A stretch of DNA of 64,000 bases from assembly GCF_020217485.1 (NCBI RefSeq), contig NZ_JAEKMI010000007.1, forward strand, positions 124,001 through 188,000, in the 5' to 3' direction. The notes under the pieces were generated by a model. The model worked only from the letters and a program-made list of their open reading frames with translations. It made no database searches and was not told the DNA's origin. The stretch comes from Mycobacterium sp. WUMAC-067. GTDB lineage: Bacteria; Actinomycetota; Actinomycetes; Mycobacteriales; Mycobacteriaceae. Made by a program: the position numbers and the translations under genes. Below are positions 7,875-17,102 of this stretch, piece by piece. The stretch's first letter is position 1, and each line of letters begins with the position of its first letter.

Positions 7875-8830
7875 CGCACCGAAGCTGTTGGCTGCGAACG
7901 GCTCAGGTCCCTGGCCGCGCCGCGGTCGCCCATCGGGGTGGCGATCAGGGTCAGCATGGTCGCCTCCGGCCGGCAGCAGAACCGCACCGGCGCGAACGGC
8001 GAGGTCCCCATCCCCGCGGAGACGTGCAACTGCATGTGCGCGCCCCACCGCGACGGCCCCTTCGCGCGTGAGCGGTCCAGGCCGCAGTTGGTCACCACGG
8101 CGCCGTAGAACGGCAGGCACACCTGGCCGCCGTGGGTGTGTCCGGCCATCACCAGTTGATAGCCGTCGGCGGCGAAGCGGTCCAGCACCCTGGGCTCCGG
8201 GGAATGGGTCAGCCCGAGCCGCAGGTTCGCCGCCGGACTGGCCGGGCCGGCGATGGTGTCGTAGCGGTCCCGGTCGAGGTGGGGGTCGTCCACGCCCGCG
8301 GCGGCGACGTGCAGGCCCGCCACCTCGAACTCGCGTCGAGTGTGGGTGAGGTCGAGCCAGCCACGCTCGGTGAACGCCGCCCGCAGGTCCTGCCAGGGCA
8401 GCGGCTCACCGCGGACCCGGTGCGACGGGTTGGTCACGTAGTTCATCGGGTTCTTCAGGCGCGGCCCGAAGTAGTCGTTGCTGCCGAACACGAAGACACC
8501 CGGCCGTGACAGCAGGTCACCCAGGGCCTGGACGACCGCCGGGACGGCCTTCGGGTGGGCCAGGTTGTCGCCGGTGTTGACGACCAGGTCAGGTTCCCAG
8601 CCGGCCAGCTCTCGCAGCCACGCCTGTTTGCGCCGCTGGCCGGGCGTCATGTGGAGGTCACTGATATGGAGCACGCGCAGCGGGGTGGAGCCGGGGCTCA
8701 ACACGGGCATGGTGATCTCGCGCAGGACGAAGGCGTTGCGCTCGATGATCGCGGCATAGCCGAGGCCGGCGACGCTCGAACCGAGCGCCGCGACACCGGC
8801 ACGTATCAGGACGGGCAAAACAGCAGCCAT
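7871..8830 (-). CDS. Calcineurin-like metallophosphoesterase
   Basis: A 319-residue phosphoesterase, corresponding to M. tuberculosis Rv3683. The bimetal motifs are in order: [10 protein letters not shown] near 55, VNTGDNLAH near 83, FGSNDYFG near 115 and MAGHTHGGQ near 225. The N-terminus is hydrophobic (about 5-25) and looks like a signal anchor, so the catalytic domain may lie outside the membrane, as in the YkuE/YaeI class of phosphodiesterases. Substrate is unknown. The gene overlaps the cysteine-synthase-like gene by 4 bases, so they are probably one operon, starting about 120 bases downstream of ponA2. Confidence 0.88.
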   Translation of the reverse strand: MAAVLPVLIRAGVAALGSSVAGLGYAAIIERNAFVLREITMPVLSPGSTPLRVLHISDLHMTPGQRRKQAWLRELAGWEPDLVVNTGDNLAHPKAVPAVVQALGDLLSRPGVFVFGSNDYFGPRLKNPMNYVTNPSHRVRGEPLPWQDLRAAFTERGWLDLTHTRREFEVAGLHVAAAGVDDPHLDRDRYDTIAGPASPAANLRLGLTHSPEPRVLDRFAADGYQLVMAGHTHGGQVCLPFYGAVVTNCGLDRSRAKGPSRWGAHMQLHVSAGMGTSPFAPVRFCCRPEATMLTLIATPMGDRGAARDLSRSQPTASVR

Positions 8831-8954
8831 GGTGGCAGCCTACTGCCGGCCGCGGACCGGCAGCGTATCTCTTGCGTCACGCCGCAATCGGGTCTCGCCG
8901 TACGACGATGCGGCCCGCGAAGCAGCGGGGTGCTGAGGAGTGCGGCAATCGGGT

Positions 8955-11387
8955 CTACGGCGGCGGCGCACCGGGCGGGGCCGGCGGCGGCGGCGCCATC
9001 AGGGGGATGGTGATCGGCGGCAGCCCCGGAATCTCGACGACCTGCGAGCCGACCGGCACCGGCGCGCCTTCGGGGGGCGGCGGCGGAGCCGGCGGGATGC
9101 CGTTGCTGACCTGAATGGTGATGATCGAGCCCGGAATGGTTGCGCCGCTCGGTGTCGTGCCGACCACCTCGCCCTGCTTTGCGCTGCTGTTGACGAAGTT
9201 GTTCTGGTCGGCGACCTGGAAGCCCGCCTCCTTGATGCGCGCGCGTGCCGCATCGATGTCCAGGCCCGCCACGCTCGGCACCCGCGACCCGGGAGAGCCG
9301 TCGACGTAGCGCGGGTCGGTGGGCGGCAGCTGCACCGGCCCGAAACTGGTGGCGATCGGCTTCATCGCGGTGAACCAGGTGCGCGCGGGCTCGTTACCGC
9401 CGTACAGGTCGCCCTCGCCGCAGTGCCGCAGCGGGGACGAACACAAATCCGTGGGGTTGGTGGAGTCGTCGTAGATGTAGTTGGCCGCCGCGTAGTGGTT
9501 GGTGAATCCGACGAAGCCCGAGGAGCGGTGGGCTTCGGTGGTGCCCGTCTTACCGGACATCGGCAGGTCCCAGCCCGCCGCGCCGGCCGAACCCGCCGCC
9601 GTGCCACCGCCCAGCGCGTCCTTGCTCATCGCGTTGGCCAGGGTGTTGGCCAGGCCCTCGGGGACCACCTGATCGCAGGTCTCGGTCGTCACCGCGACCT
9701 CATTGCCCTTGCGGTCGACCAGCTTGTCGATCGGGTTCGGCGGGCACCAGGTGCCCCCGGAGGCGAGGGTGGCCGCGACGTTGGACAGTTCCAGCGCGTT
9801 CACCTCGATCGGGCCCAGGGTGAACGAGCCGATGTTCTGCCGTTTGACGAAGTCGGCCAGGCTCTCGTTGCTGTCGGGGTTGTAGTCGCGGGCGGTGCCC
9901 GGGTCGGCGTAGGACCGCAGCCCGAGTTTGATCGCCATGTCCACCGTGCGCGTCACGCCGACCTGCTGGATCAGCTTGGCGAACGCGGTGTTGGGCGAGG
10001 TGGCCAACGCGTCGGTCACGTTCATCGACCCGCGGTAGTTGCCGGCGTTGACCACGCACCAGTTGTCCTTCGGGCAGCCCTTGGCCCCGCCGCTACCCAT
10101 GCCCTTCGCCTGGAACCGTCCCGGCACCTCGAGGGTGGCGTTGATGCCCATCCCCATGTCCAGGGCCGCGGCCGTCGTGAAGATCTTGAATACGGAGCCC
10201 GCGCCGTCGCCGACCAGGGAGAAGGGCTGCGGTCGCATGGTCTGGCCGGCGTCGACGTCCAGCCCGTAGGTGCGGTTGCTGGCCATCGCCATCACCTTGT
10301 GCGACGTCTTGCCGGGCTGGATCACGCTCATCACGCTCGAGATGCCCGGCAGCGTCGGGCTGGCGAACTTGTCGATCGCCGACTTGACCGGGAGCTGCAC
10401 GTCCGGGTCCAACGTGGTCTTGATCAGATAGCCGCCCCGGGCCACCTGTTCCTTGCTGATCCCGGCCCGGGAGAGGTACTCCTGCACGTAGTCGCAGAAG
10501 AACGCCCGATCGCCCGCCGCGATGCAGCCGCGGGGCAGCTCGTTGGGCTGCGGCAGGATCCCCAGCGGCGCGGCCTTGGCGGCTTGCAGCGCCTCGGCCT
10601 CCTGCGGGATGTTCTCGATCATGGTGTCCAGCACCAGGTTTCGCCGCGCGAGAGCGCCCTCGGGGTTGGTATAAGGGTTGAGCGCGCTGGTCGATTGCAC
10701 CATGCCCGCCAGCAGCGCCGCCTGCTGCCAGTTCAGGTCGGAGGCGTTGATCCCGAAGTAGGTCTGGGCGGCGTCCTGCACGCCGAACGAGTTGTTGCCG
10801 AACGAGACCAGGTTCAGGTACCGGGTCAGGATCTCGGGCTTGGTGAAGGTCTTGTCCAGCGTCAGCGCCATCCGGATCTCGCGCAGCTTGCGCGCCGGGG
10901 TGGTTTCCACCGCCGCGCGCTTCTCCGCGTCGGTCTTCGCGGTGACCAGCAACTGGTAGTTCTTGATGTACTGCTGCTCGATGGTCGAACCGCCGCGCGT
11001 GTCCACGTCACCGCGCGCATAGCCCGCCAGCCCGGTCAGCGTGCCCTTCCAATCCACCCCGTTGTGGTCGGCGAACCGCTTGTCCTCGATGGAGACGATC
11101 GCCAGCTTCATCGTGTTGGCGATCTTGTCGCTGGGCACCTCGAACCGGCGTTGCGAATACAGCCAGGCGATGGTGTTGCCCTTGGCGTCGACCATCGTCG
11201 TCACGGCCGGCACCTCGCCCTCGAGCAGCTGCGCGGAGCCGTTGGCGACCACTTCCGAGGCCCGATTGGACACCAGCCCGATGCCACCGGCGACGGGAAA
11301 AAGGAGGGCGGTGGCGACGACGCTGGCCAACAAACAGAACCCCGCGAGCTTCAGAATCGTGAGCGCGGCCGGGGGGCGGTCTGACAT
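8955..11387 (-). CDS. ponA2: Bifunctional class A penicillin-binding protein PonA2
   Basis: An 810-residue class A PBP: a short cytoplasmic N-terminus, a transmembrane anchor (about 12-35), a glycosyltransferase domain with the catalytic stretch IVSIEDKRFADHNGVDWKG, and a transpeptidase domain. The transpeptidase motifs are GSVFK (SxxK), TSPNTAF (SxN) and SGKTGTTEAH (KTG). A single PASTA domain (PSVAGLDIDAARARI) follows around residues 690-760, then a proline-rich tail ending in PPPAPPGAPPP. The length and architecture match mycobacterial PonA2 (Rv3682), which polymerises and crosslinks peptidoglycan and supports survival under stress. It is divergent from whiB4 across a 352-base gap. Confidence 0.96.
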   Translation of the reverse strand: MSDRPPAALTILKLAGFCLLASVVATALLFPVAGGIGLVSNRASEVVANGSAQLLEGEVPAVTTMVDAKGNTIAWLYSQRRFEVPSDKIANTMKLAIVSIEDKRFADHNGVDWKGTLTGLAGYARGDVDTRGGSTIEQQYIKNYQLLVTAKTDAEKRAAVETTPARKLREIRMALTLDKTFTKPEILTRYLNLVSFGNNSFGVQDAAQTYFGINASDLNWQQAALLAGMVQSTSALNPYTNPEGALARRNLVLDTMIENIPQEAEALQAAKAAPLGILPQPNELPRGCIAAGDRAFFCDYVQEYLSRAGISKEQVARGGYLIKTTLDPDVQLPVKSAIDKFASPTLPGISSVMSVIQPGKTSHKVMAMASNRTYGLDVDAGQTMRPQPFSLVGDGAGSVFKIFTTAAALDMGMGINATLEVPGRFQAKGMGSGGAKGCPKDNWCVVNAGNYRGSMNVTDALATSPNTAFAKLIQQVGVTRTVDMAIKLGLRSYADPGTARDYNPDSNESLADFVKRQNIGSFTLGPIEVNALELSNVAATLASGGTWCPPNPIDKLVDRKGNEVAVTTETCDQVVPEGLANTLANAMSKDALGGGTAAGSAGAAGWDLPMSGKTGTTEAHRSSGFVGFTNHYAAANYIYDDSTNPTDLCSSPLRHCGEGDLYGGNEPARTWFTAMKPIATSFGPVQLPPTDPRYVDGSPGSRVPSVAGLDIDAARARIKEAGFQVADQNNFVNSSAKQGEVVGTTPSGATIPGSIITIQVSNGIPPAPPPPPEGAPVPVGSQVVEIPGLPPITIPLMAPPPPAPPGAPPP

Positions 11388-11739
11388 GGGTACTACAGTA
11401 GCGGCCTCCAGTCACGCCGCCACGCTGCAACTTCACCCGAAAATTTTCCGCTGCTGGGGCCCCGGGCGCGCGTTGAGAATTTGCGGTTGCGTCACAGGTC
11501 AGACGGGTAGCCGAGTGTGCAAGATCACTTCGCCGCCCGATTTTTTGTACGAGACGGCACGTTCGTCCCAAAAAATGCGTTATCGGACTGTTGCGCAATT
11601 GGCACCTGACCACCTAACTTAGACACACGGTGAGATTCAGGTAACACCGATGTACATGGTGAGGCGTAGATCGCAGGGTTGGATCTGCACCCAAGGAGGG
11701 CGGCCGTGACGGGCGGCCGGTAGGGAAAGGGAACGATTC
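11388..11739. promoter_or_regulatory. Divergent ponA2/whiB4 intergenic region
   Basis: 352 bases with no convincing gene. It separates the divergent ponA2 and whiB4 genes and is locally AT-richer than the surroundings (about 11520-11650). A possible promoter toward whiB4 is TTGCGC at 11591-11596 and TAACTT at 11615-11620 with an 18-base spacer, leaving a leader of roughly 110 bases. That assignment is tentative. The whiB4 ribosome binding site is GGGAAAGGGAA just before the GTG at 11740. Confidence 0.45.
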
Positions 11740-12090
11740 GTGTCACCAATACGGCCGGCGGCGCGTAGGACAAACATTGCAGCCGCACAAGGTGTACTCC
11801 GCAGCGTCGATGCTGAAGATCGGATCGCTTGGGTCTCGAAGGCGCTATGCCGCACGACCGATCCCGACGAACTGTTTGTCCGTGGCGCGGCCCAGCGCAA
11901 GGCGGCGGTGATCTGCCGCCACTGCCCGGTGATGCAGGAGTGCGCGGCGGACGCGCTGGACAACAAGGTCGAGTTCGGGGTGTGGGGCGGCATGACCGAG
12001 CGGCAACGCCGCGCGCTGCTCAAGCAGCACCCCGAGGTGGTGTCCTGGGCGGACTTCTTCGACAAGAGCAGAAGCCGCACCGCCGGCTGA
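11740..12090 (+). CDS. whiB4: WhiB-family iron-sulfur redox regulator WhiB4
   Basis: A 116-residue Wbl protein. Four cysteines at 37, 59, 62 and 68 (C-x21-C-x2-C-x5-C) ligate the [4Fe-4S] cluster. The conserved turn GVWGGMTERQRR follows, then a basic helix for DNA binding. Gene order (ponA2 divergent, ArsA-like ATPases convergent) identifies it as WhiB4 (Rv3681c). WhiB4 senses oxygen and oxidants, and in its oxidised apo form it binds GC-rich DNA and represses antioxidant genes. The start is GTG at 11740 behind a strong purine-rich ribosome binding site. Confidence 0.94.
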   Translation: MSPIRPAARRTNIAAAQGVLRSVDAEDRIAWVSKALCRTTDPDELFVRGAAQRKAAVICRHCPVMQECAADALDNKVEFGVWGGMTERQRRALLKQHPEVVSWADFFDKSRSRTAG

Positions 12091-12133
12091 CCGAACGCCG
12101 CAGCGCTGCGCCCGCTGGTAGGGGTGGCTCGGC

Positions 12134-13264
12134 CTAAGCGACCGACGTGATCTGGTCGGCGAGGGCCCGCAGCGCTTCCAAATCCGAAACGTCAAACGGC
12201 AGCGACGGAACGCCGATGACCGGCACGTGCGGGTTGGCTCCGGTGAATCGGGACAGCAATCTGACTTCCCGCTTGGCGGTTTGGGCGCGGTCGGCATGAA
12301 TTTGCAACACGGCGGCGGCCAGCGACGCGGCTTCGGGATCGGTCCCGTGCTCGAGCATCTCGGTGGCGTCGATCGCCCGCTCGGCCGGCAGGGAGCACAA
12401 CGTCGGATGCGTGCGGTTCAAGACCAGCCCGGCGAGCGGCATCCCTTCCTGCGACAGCCGGTCGACGAAGAAGGACGCCTCGCGCAGCGCGTCGGGCTCG
12501 GCCGCCGACACCACAACGAATTGCGTGCCACGCCTTTTCAGCAGCGCGTACGTGCGATCGGCCTTTTCCCGGAAGCCGCCGAATGTGGCGTCCAACGATT
12601 GCACGAACGCGGCGGCGTCGCCGAGCATCTGTGAGCCCAGGATCGTGGACATCGCCTTCATGGCCAAACCCATTGCGCCGGTGACCAACCGGCCGATGCC
12701 GCGGCCCGGCGCCAGCAACAGCCGCCACAGCCGGCTGTCCATGAAGCTGCCCAGCCGCTTCGGCGCGTCCAGGAAGTCCAGCGCGTTGCGCGAGGGCGGG
12801 GTGTCGACGACCACCAGGTCCCAGCGATCCTCGGCCAGCAGCTGACCCAGTTTCTCCATCGCCATGTATTCCTGCGTGCCCGCAAGCGAACTGGCGACGG
12901 TTTGATAGAACTGGTTGTCCAGAATCGCTTGTGCGCGACCGGGTCCGGAGTATTGGACCACCATTTCGTCGAAGGTGCGACGCATGTCGAGCATCATCGC
13001 GTGCAACTCGCCGGGCACCTCCGCCGCCAGCGGGACTCGCTGCGGGGTGTTGCCGAGGTCGTTGACCCCCAGCGCCTGGGCCAGTCGCTTGGCCGGGTCG
13101 ATCGTCAAGACGCAGACGTTGCGGCCGTATTCGGCGGCGCGCAGCGCGATCGCGGCGGCGGTGGTCGTCTTGCCCACACCGCCCGCGCCGCAGCACACCA
13201 CCACGCGGTTGGATGTGTCGGCCAGGATAGCGGCCATATCAAGCGTTTTCGGTGTGGTGCTCAT
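12134..13264 (-). CDS. ArsA/GET3-like anion-transporting ATPase, second subunit
   Basis: A 376-residue ArsA_ATPase-family protein, corresponding to Rv3680. It has a P-loop [18 protein letters not shown] near residues 24-41, a switch-like [11 protein letters not shown], and [14 protein letters not shown] as Walker B/switch II. It contains one ATPase domain and has the partner gene immediately upstream, with a 4-base overlap (ATGA at 13261-13264). Known for the family: paired Rv3679-Rv3680 proteins form a GET3/ArsA-like complex in mycobacteria, linked to metabolism of glycerol-derived toxicity rather than arsenic. It is convergent with whiB4; their ends are 43 bases apart. Confidence 0.9.
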   Translation of the reverse strand: MSTTPKTLDMAAILADTSNRVVVCCGAGGVGKTTTAAAIALRAAEYGRNVCVLTIDPAKRLAQALGVNDLGNTPQRVPLAAEVPGELHAMMLDMRRTFDEMVVQYSGPGRAQAILDNQFYQTVASSLAGTQEYMAMEKLGQLLAEDRWDLVVVDTPPSRNALDFLDAPKRLGSFMDSRLWRLLLAPGRGIGRLVTGAMGLAMKAMSTILGSQMLGDAAAFVQSLDATFGGFREKADRTYALLKRRGTQFVVVSAAEPDALREASFFVDRLSQEGMPLAGLVLNRTHPTLCSLPAERAIDATEMLEHGTDPEAASLAAAVLQIHADRAQTAKREVRLLSRFTGANPHVPVIGVPSLPFDVSDLEALRALADQITSVA

Positions 13265-14280
13265 CGAACTCCCTGCTGCGCAAGCGATTCCGACAGCTCG
13301 TAAAGGCTGCCCAAATCGACACCGTCGGAAATCGCCGGAAGCTGCAGCCGCGGCACCTTCAAGGCATCGAGCTGCTGTGCGATCTCGGAGCGCGTGGCGA
13401 TCACCGTCGCGTGCTCGATGGTCTCGGTCAGCAACCCCGCGAAGTCGTTGTCGTTCAACGTGATTCCGGCCTTTTCCAGCCCGGCCCGCACCGAGTCGGC
13501 GTCGATATCCCCCTCGGCGGCTTTCGCCAGATCGGCCGGCTGCAGGTAGGAGGGGATGTTGCGGTTGACGATCACGCTGCCGATCGGCAGCTGCATCTCG
13601 GCGAGTTCCTCGATGGCTTCCAGTGTCTCCTGGACGGGCAGCGCCTCCAACAGGGTGACCAGGTGAATGGCGGTCTGCTCGGAGTGCAGCAGCTTCACCA
13701 CCCCGTCGGCCTGCGAGTGCACCGGGCCGCCCTTGGCCAGATCGGAGACGGCCTTGGTGACATCCAGAAACCGCGCGATCCGTCCCGTCGGCGGGGCGTC
13801 GACGACGATCGCGTCATACACCGGGAGCCGATTCTTGTCGACGCGTATCACCGTCTCTTTGATCTTCCCGGTGAGCAGCACGTCGCGCAGGCCGGGCGCG
13901 ATGGTCGTCGCGAACTCGATCGCACCGATGCGCCGCATTGCGCGGCCCGCGATGCCCAGGTTGTAGAACATGTCGAGGTATTCCAGGAACGCGGCCTCGA
14001 TGTCGATCGCCAGGGCGTTGACCTGACCGCCGCGTTCGGCGGTCGCGATCTTCACCTCCTGATACGGCAGGGGCGGGACGTCGAAGAGTTGCGCAATCCC
14101 TTGGCGGCCCTCGACTTCCACGAGGAGGACTTTGCGGCCCCCGGCCGCGAGCGCCAGCGCCAGCGCCGCCGCGATCGTCGACTTGCCCGTACCGCCTTTG
14201 CCGGTCACAAAATGTAAGCGGGCCTTGGTCAAGCGCGCCGGCCAGCCGACGGCGCTACCACCGCTCGATGTGGTTGCCAC
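13261..14280 (-). CDS. ArsA/GET3-like anion-transporting ATPase, first subunit
   Basis: A 339-residue ArsA-family ATPase, corresponding to Rv3679. The deviant Walker A is [20 protein letters not shown] near residues 25-44, with the signature lysine typical of GET3/MinD-type dimeric ATPases. Switch II/Walker B is [17 protein letters not shown] near 155-171. The start is GTG at 14280; it is divergent from the DUF4177 microprotein gene with a 58-base gap that must hold both start regions. It is translationally coupled to the downstream paralogue, consistent with a heterodimer. Confidence 0.9.
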   Translation of the reverse strand: MATTSSGGSAVGWPARLTKARLHFVTGKGGTGKSTIAAALALALAAGGRKVLLVEVEGRQGIAQLFDVPPLPYQEVKIATAERGGQVNALAIDIEAAFLEYLDMFYNLGIAGRAMRRIGAIEFATTIAPGLRDVLLTGKIKETVIRVDKNRLPVYDAIVVDAPPTGRIARFLDVTKAVSDLAKGGPVHSQADGVVKLLHSEQTAIHLVTLLEALPVQETLEAIEELAEMQLPIGSVIVNRNIPSYLQPADLAKAAEGDIDADSVRAGLEKAGITLNDNDFAGLLTETIEHATVIATRSEIAQQLDALKVPRLQLPAISDGVDLGSLYELSESLAQQGVR

Positions 14281-14338
14281 CTTCGCATGCTAGCCGGGCT
14301 GGCCGGAGCGGTTCACCACCGACCGATAAGCTCGCCGC

Positions 14339-14500
14339 ATGAGCGAACCGACCGCCTGGGAGTACGTCACCGTCCCGTTGCTGACGCACGCCACCAAACA
14401 GATCCTCGACCAGTGGGGCGCCGACGGCTGGGAGCTGGTCTCGGTGCTGAACGGCCCGACCGGCGAACAGCACGTCGCCTACCTCAAACGCCCCAAGTAA
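14339..14500 (+). CDS. DUF4177-family microprotein
   Basis: A 53-residue protein starting at ATG 14339 (MSEPTAWEYVTVPLL) and ending KRPK at TAA 14498-14500. The WGADGWELVSV core marks the DUF4177 family of small beta-alpha proteins with unknown function. It corresponds to the short gene annotated Rv3678A. It is followed after 2 bases by ridA on the same strand and is likely co-transcribed. No membrane segment or metal ligand cluster is visible. Confidence 0.85.
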   Translation: MSEPTAWEYVTVPLLTHATKQILDQWGADGWELVSVLNGPTGEQHVAYLKRPK

Positions 14501-14502
14501 AG

Positions 14503-14970
14503 ATGAGCGCCCAGCCTTCCTGGAAGGCCCGCATCGGGGAGCTCGGTCTCGCGCTGCCGGAGGTGGTCGCGCCGCTGGCCTCCTATGTACCGGCGGTGCG
14601 CACGGGCAACCTGGTCTACACCGCGGGCCAGCTGCCGATGCAGGCCGGAAAGCTGGCGGGCACCGGCAAGCTCGGCGCGGAGGTCACCCCCGACGAGGGC
14701 AAGGCGATGGCGCGGATCTGCGCGCTCAACGCGCTGGCGGCGGTCGATTCCCTGGTGGGGATCGACTCGGTGACCCGGGTGGTGAAGGTCGTCGGGTTCG
14801 TCGCATCGGCTCCCGGTTTCAACGGCCAGCCAAGCGTCATCAACGGCGCCTCCGACCTGCTCGGCGAGGTGTTCGGCGAGCGGGGCGCGCATGCGCGGTC
14901 GGCGGTCGGCGTCTCCGAGCTGCCACTGGACGCGCCGGTGGAAGTGGAGCTGATCGTCGAGGTCGGCTGA
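14503..14970 (+). CDS. RidA/YjgF-family enamine/imine deaminase
   Basis: A 155-residue RidA (YjgF/YER057c/UK114) family protein, corresponding to Rv3678c. The family core is visible as VYTAGQLPMQAGKL, ALNALAAVDSLVG and a C-terminal GVSELPLDAPVEVEL. Canonical RidA carries an arginine near the active site (in RSAVGVSELP here, around residue 131). RidA proteins hydrolyse reactive enamines/imines produced by PLP enzymes. The ATG at 14503 follows the microprotein by 2 bases; the next gene starts 5 bases after the stop, so this is a three-gene operon. Confidence 0.9.
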   Translation: MSAQPSWKARIGELGLALPEVVAPLASYVPAVRTGNLVYTAGQLPMQAGKLAGTGKLGAEVTPDEGKAMARICALNALAAVDSLVGIDSVTRVVKVVGFVASAPGFNGQPSVINGASDLLGEVFGERGAHARSAVGVSELPLDAPVEVELIVEVG

Positions 14971-14975
14971 CGGCC

Positions 14976-15767
14976 GTGACCGAGGTTGCCGAGTCGCTGA
15001 CCCACCCCGCATACGGCAGGTTGCGGGCGGTCACCGACACGGTCTCGGTCCTGCTGGCCGACAACCCAGGCCTGATGACGCTGGAGGGCACCAACACCTG
15101 GGTGCTGCGCGGCCCGCGCAGCGACGAGCTGGTCATCGTGGACCCCGGGCCCGACGACGACGAGCACATCGCGCGGATCGCCGCGCTGGGCCGCATCGGT
15201 TTGGTGCTGATCAGCCACCGGCACGGCGATCACACCGACGCCATCGACAAGCTCGTCGAGCGCACCGGCGCGACGGTCCGGTCGGCGGGCAGCGGCTTCC
15301 TGCGTGGGCTTGGCGGCGAGCTGGTCGACGGCGAGGTGATCGATGCGGCCGGACTGACGATCAAAGTCATGGCCACCCCCGGCCACACCGCCGATTCGCT
15401 GTCCTTCGTGCTCGACGACGCCGTGCTGACCGCCGATACCGTCCTGGGCCGCGGCACCACCGTGATGGACAAGGAAGACGGCAGCCTCACCGACTACCTG
15501 GAATCGCTGCACCGGTTGCGCGGTCTGGGCCATCGCGCCGTGCTGCCCGGGCACGGGCCGGAGTTGCCGGACCTGGACGCCGTCACGCGCGGATACATCG
15601 CGCACCGGCATGAGCGACTGGAGCAGGTGCGATCGGCGCTGCGGGAGCTCGGCGAGGACGCGGACGCCCGCCAGATCGTCGAACACGTCTACGTCGACGT
15701 CGACGAGAAGCTGTGGGACGCCGCCGAGTGGTCGGTGCAGGTCCAGCTGGATCATCTGCGCGGCTAG
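14976..15767 (+). CDS. Metallo-beta-lactamase-fold hydrolase
   Basis: A 263-residue MBL-fold protein, corresponding to Rv3677c. The zinc motif is ISHRHGDHTDAID (H-x-H-x-D-H), with later ligands in TPGHTADS and DTVLG and a C-terminal LPGHGPE. The C-terminal helical region (about 205-263) resembles the LACTB2-like subgroup, whose members are RNA or thioester hydrolases. True beta-lactamase activity is not implied. The start is GTG at 14976, five bases behind ridA. It is convergent with crp, and the 105-base gap holds a long inverted repeat. Confidence 0.88.
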   Translation: MTEVAESLTHPAYGRLRAVTDTVSVLLADNPGLMTLEGTNTWVLRGPRSDELVIVDPGPDDDEHIARIAALGRIGLVLISHRHGDHTDAIDKLVERTGATVRSAGSGFLRGLGGELVDGEVIDAAGLTIKVMATPGHTADSLSFVLDDAVLTADTVLGRGTTVMDKEDGSLTDYLESLHRLRGLGHRAVLPGHGPELPDLDAVTRGYIAHRHERLEQVRSALRELGEDADARQIVEHVYVDVDEKLWDAAEWSVQVQLDHLRG

Positions 15768-15790
15768 CGCGAACTCGCCCGGCGAGCGTT

Positions 15791-15850
15791 CGCGAGCGTA
15801 ACGCCACTGCGAAATTGAGCGCCGAAAATCGCAGCCACGTTACGCTCGCG
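15791..15850. repeat. 60-base nested inverted repeat between convergent genes
   Basis: Outer arms CGCGAGCGTAACG (15791-15803) and CGTTACGCTCGCG (15838-15850) are perfect 13-base complements. Inner arms CTGCGA (15807-15812) and TCGCAG (15829-15834) are perfect 6-base complements, with an identical CCA between arms on each side. It lies between two convergent stops. It could act as a bidirectional terminator, though no T-run follows, or be a copy of a dispersed palindromic repeat. Confidence 0.85.
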
Positions 15851-15872
15851 GACCAACGTTCGCGCCCGGGGC

Positions 15873-16547
15873 TTATCGAGCTCGGCGCGCGAGCCTTTCG
15901 GAGTCCGAGATCAGCACGCTCTTGCCCTCGAGGCGGATCCAGCCGCGGTGGGCGAAGTCGGCCAGCGCCTTGTTCACCGTCTCCCGTGAGGCCCCCACCA
16001 ACTGCGCGATCTCTTCCTGCGTCAGGTCGTGGGTGACCCGCATGGCGCCGCCTTCTTGGGTGCCGAAACGCTGGGCGAGCTGCAGCAGCTGCTTGGCCAC
16101 CCGGCCGGGCACGTCGGTGAAGATGAGGTCGGCCAGGTTGTTGTTGGTGCGGCGCAGCCGTCGGGCCAGCACCCGCAACAACTGCTCGGCGATCTCGGGG
16201 CGATCGGCGATCCACGCCCGCAGGGCGTCGCGGTCCATCGACACCGCACGCACCTCGGTGATGGTGGTGGCGCTGGAAGTCCGCGGACCCGGGTCGAAGA
16301 TCGACAGTTCGCCGAACATATCCGACGGGCCCATGATCGTCAGCAGGTTCTCGCGTCCATCGGGCGAGCGGCGACCGATCTTCACCTTCCCCGCGACGAT
16401 GATGTAGAGCCGATCCCCCGGTTCCCCCTCAGCGAAGACTGTGTGTCCGCGGGGGAAGTCGACGGGTTGCAGCTGCTTGGTCAGCGCTGTGACCGCGCCG
16501 GGCTCAACCCCTTGGAAGATTCCTGCCCTTGCCAGGATCTCGTCCAC
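15873..16547 (-). CDS. crp: cAMP receptor protein Crp
   Basis: A 224-residue CRP/FNR-family regulator, the same length as Mtb Crp (Rv3676). The cyclic-nucleotide-binding domain (about 15-115) includes the phosphate-binding cassette [18 protein letters not shown]. The C-terminal winged helix has the recognition helix [16 protein letters not shown]. No FNR-type cysteine cluster is present. The start is GTG at 16547 ([15 protein letters not shown]). Crp is a global cAMP-responsive regulator; an adenylate cyclase gene lies about 30 kb away in this window. It follows a small membrane-protein gene on the same strand, but a 103-base gap with its own promoter-like sequence separates them. Confidence 0.96.
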   Translation of the reverse strand: MDEILARAGIFQGVEPGAVTALTKQLQPVDFPRGHTVFAEGEPGDRLYIIVAGKVKIGRRSPDGRENLLTIMGPSDMFGELSIFDPGPRTSSATTITEVRAVSMDRDALRAWIADRPEIAEQLLRVLARRLRRTNNNLADLIFTDVPGRVAKQLLQLAQRFGTQEGGAMRVTHDLTQEEIAQLVGASRETVNKALADFAHRGWIRLEGKSVLISDSERLARRAR

Positions 16548-16575
16548 GTTGCCTCTTCAACTTTCCCAGAAAATT

Positions 16576-16583
16576 AATGTATA
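16576..16583 (-). promoter_or_regulatory. Candidate -10 element upstream of crp
   Basis: Minus-strand TATACATT lies about 30 bases before the crp GTG in an otherwise GC-rich gap, followed by the purine-rich GAAGAGG that probably serves as ribosome binding site. A -35 box is not obvious. I did not find a convincing TGTGA-N6-TCACA Crp site in the gap. Confidence 0.35.
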
Positions 16584-16650
16584 CGGGCAGGCTGATCCCT
16601 TGCTCGCGTGACGAGTCTAGAGGAACGCCATTGTGTCTAACGTGCCAACG

Positions 16651-17046
16651 CTACACACGATTGGCGTGTCGAGGTGCCCTAAATTGCGGATTGACGTGCG
16701 AATGGCCGTGGATTCGCGTCGGCAATGTCATCTCATCGCGGTCGACGAAGCCGACGGCAAATGACGGCGCGGCGTGGCGCGGCCCGTCGGTGCGCCCGGT
16801 CAGCACGGGGCCGGACAGTTGCCGGGCCTCGCGTCGATGCAGGTACTCGAGCGCCTCGGGCATGCCTTCGCAGGCCAGGGTGCGCATATCGACGTCGCCC
16901 GCGCGCTCGAGAAACTCGTCGACATCGGCCACTGCCAGGGCGTCATGGGTGAGTTCGAACTCGAGCCGACCCAGACCGAGCGCCGCCAGCATCAGCAGCA
17001 CCGGAACGCCGGCTACCAGCAACCATGACACACGAAGAGTAAACAT
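16651..17046 (-). CDS. Small single-pass membrane protein (Rv3675-type)
   Basis: A 131-residue protein with one N-terminal hydrophobic segment (about 8-27, SWLLVAGVPVLLMLAALGL) followed by a soluble, probably extracytoplasmic region. The rest has no recognisable domain. Position between crp and the divergent nth matches the conserved hypothetical membrane protein Rv3675. No function is known. The start ATG at 17046 lies 56 bases from the divergent nth start. Confidence 0.7.
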   Translation of the reverse strand: MFTLRVSWLLVAGVPVLLMLAALGLGRLEFELTHDALAVADVDEFLERAGDVDMRTLACEGMPEALEYLHRREARQLSGPVLTGRTDGPRHAAPSFAVGFVDRDEMTLPTRIHGHSHVNPQFRAPRHANRV

Positions 17047-17102
17047 GGCCTTGCATCAACACGAGGTCTCGGCGAGATCACGAAATCAGTACTCTGTCGT
17101 AG

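Noticed and set aside
8940..11384. An 814-codon open frame antisense to ponA2
   Set aside because: It mirrors the ponA2 frame in GC-rich DNA, its translation is Arg/Gly/His-rich with no domain, and ponA2 has all expected motifs.
16548..16650. Crp autoregulatory site upstream of crp
   Set aside because: No adequate TGTGA-N6-TCACA match was seen.
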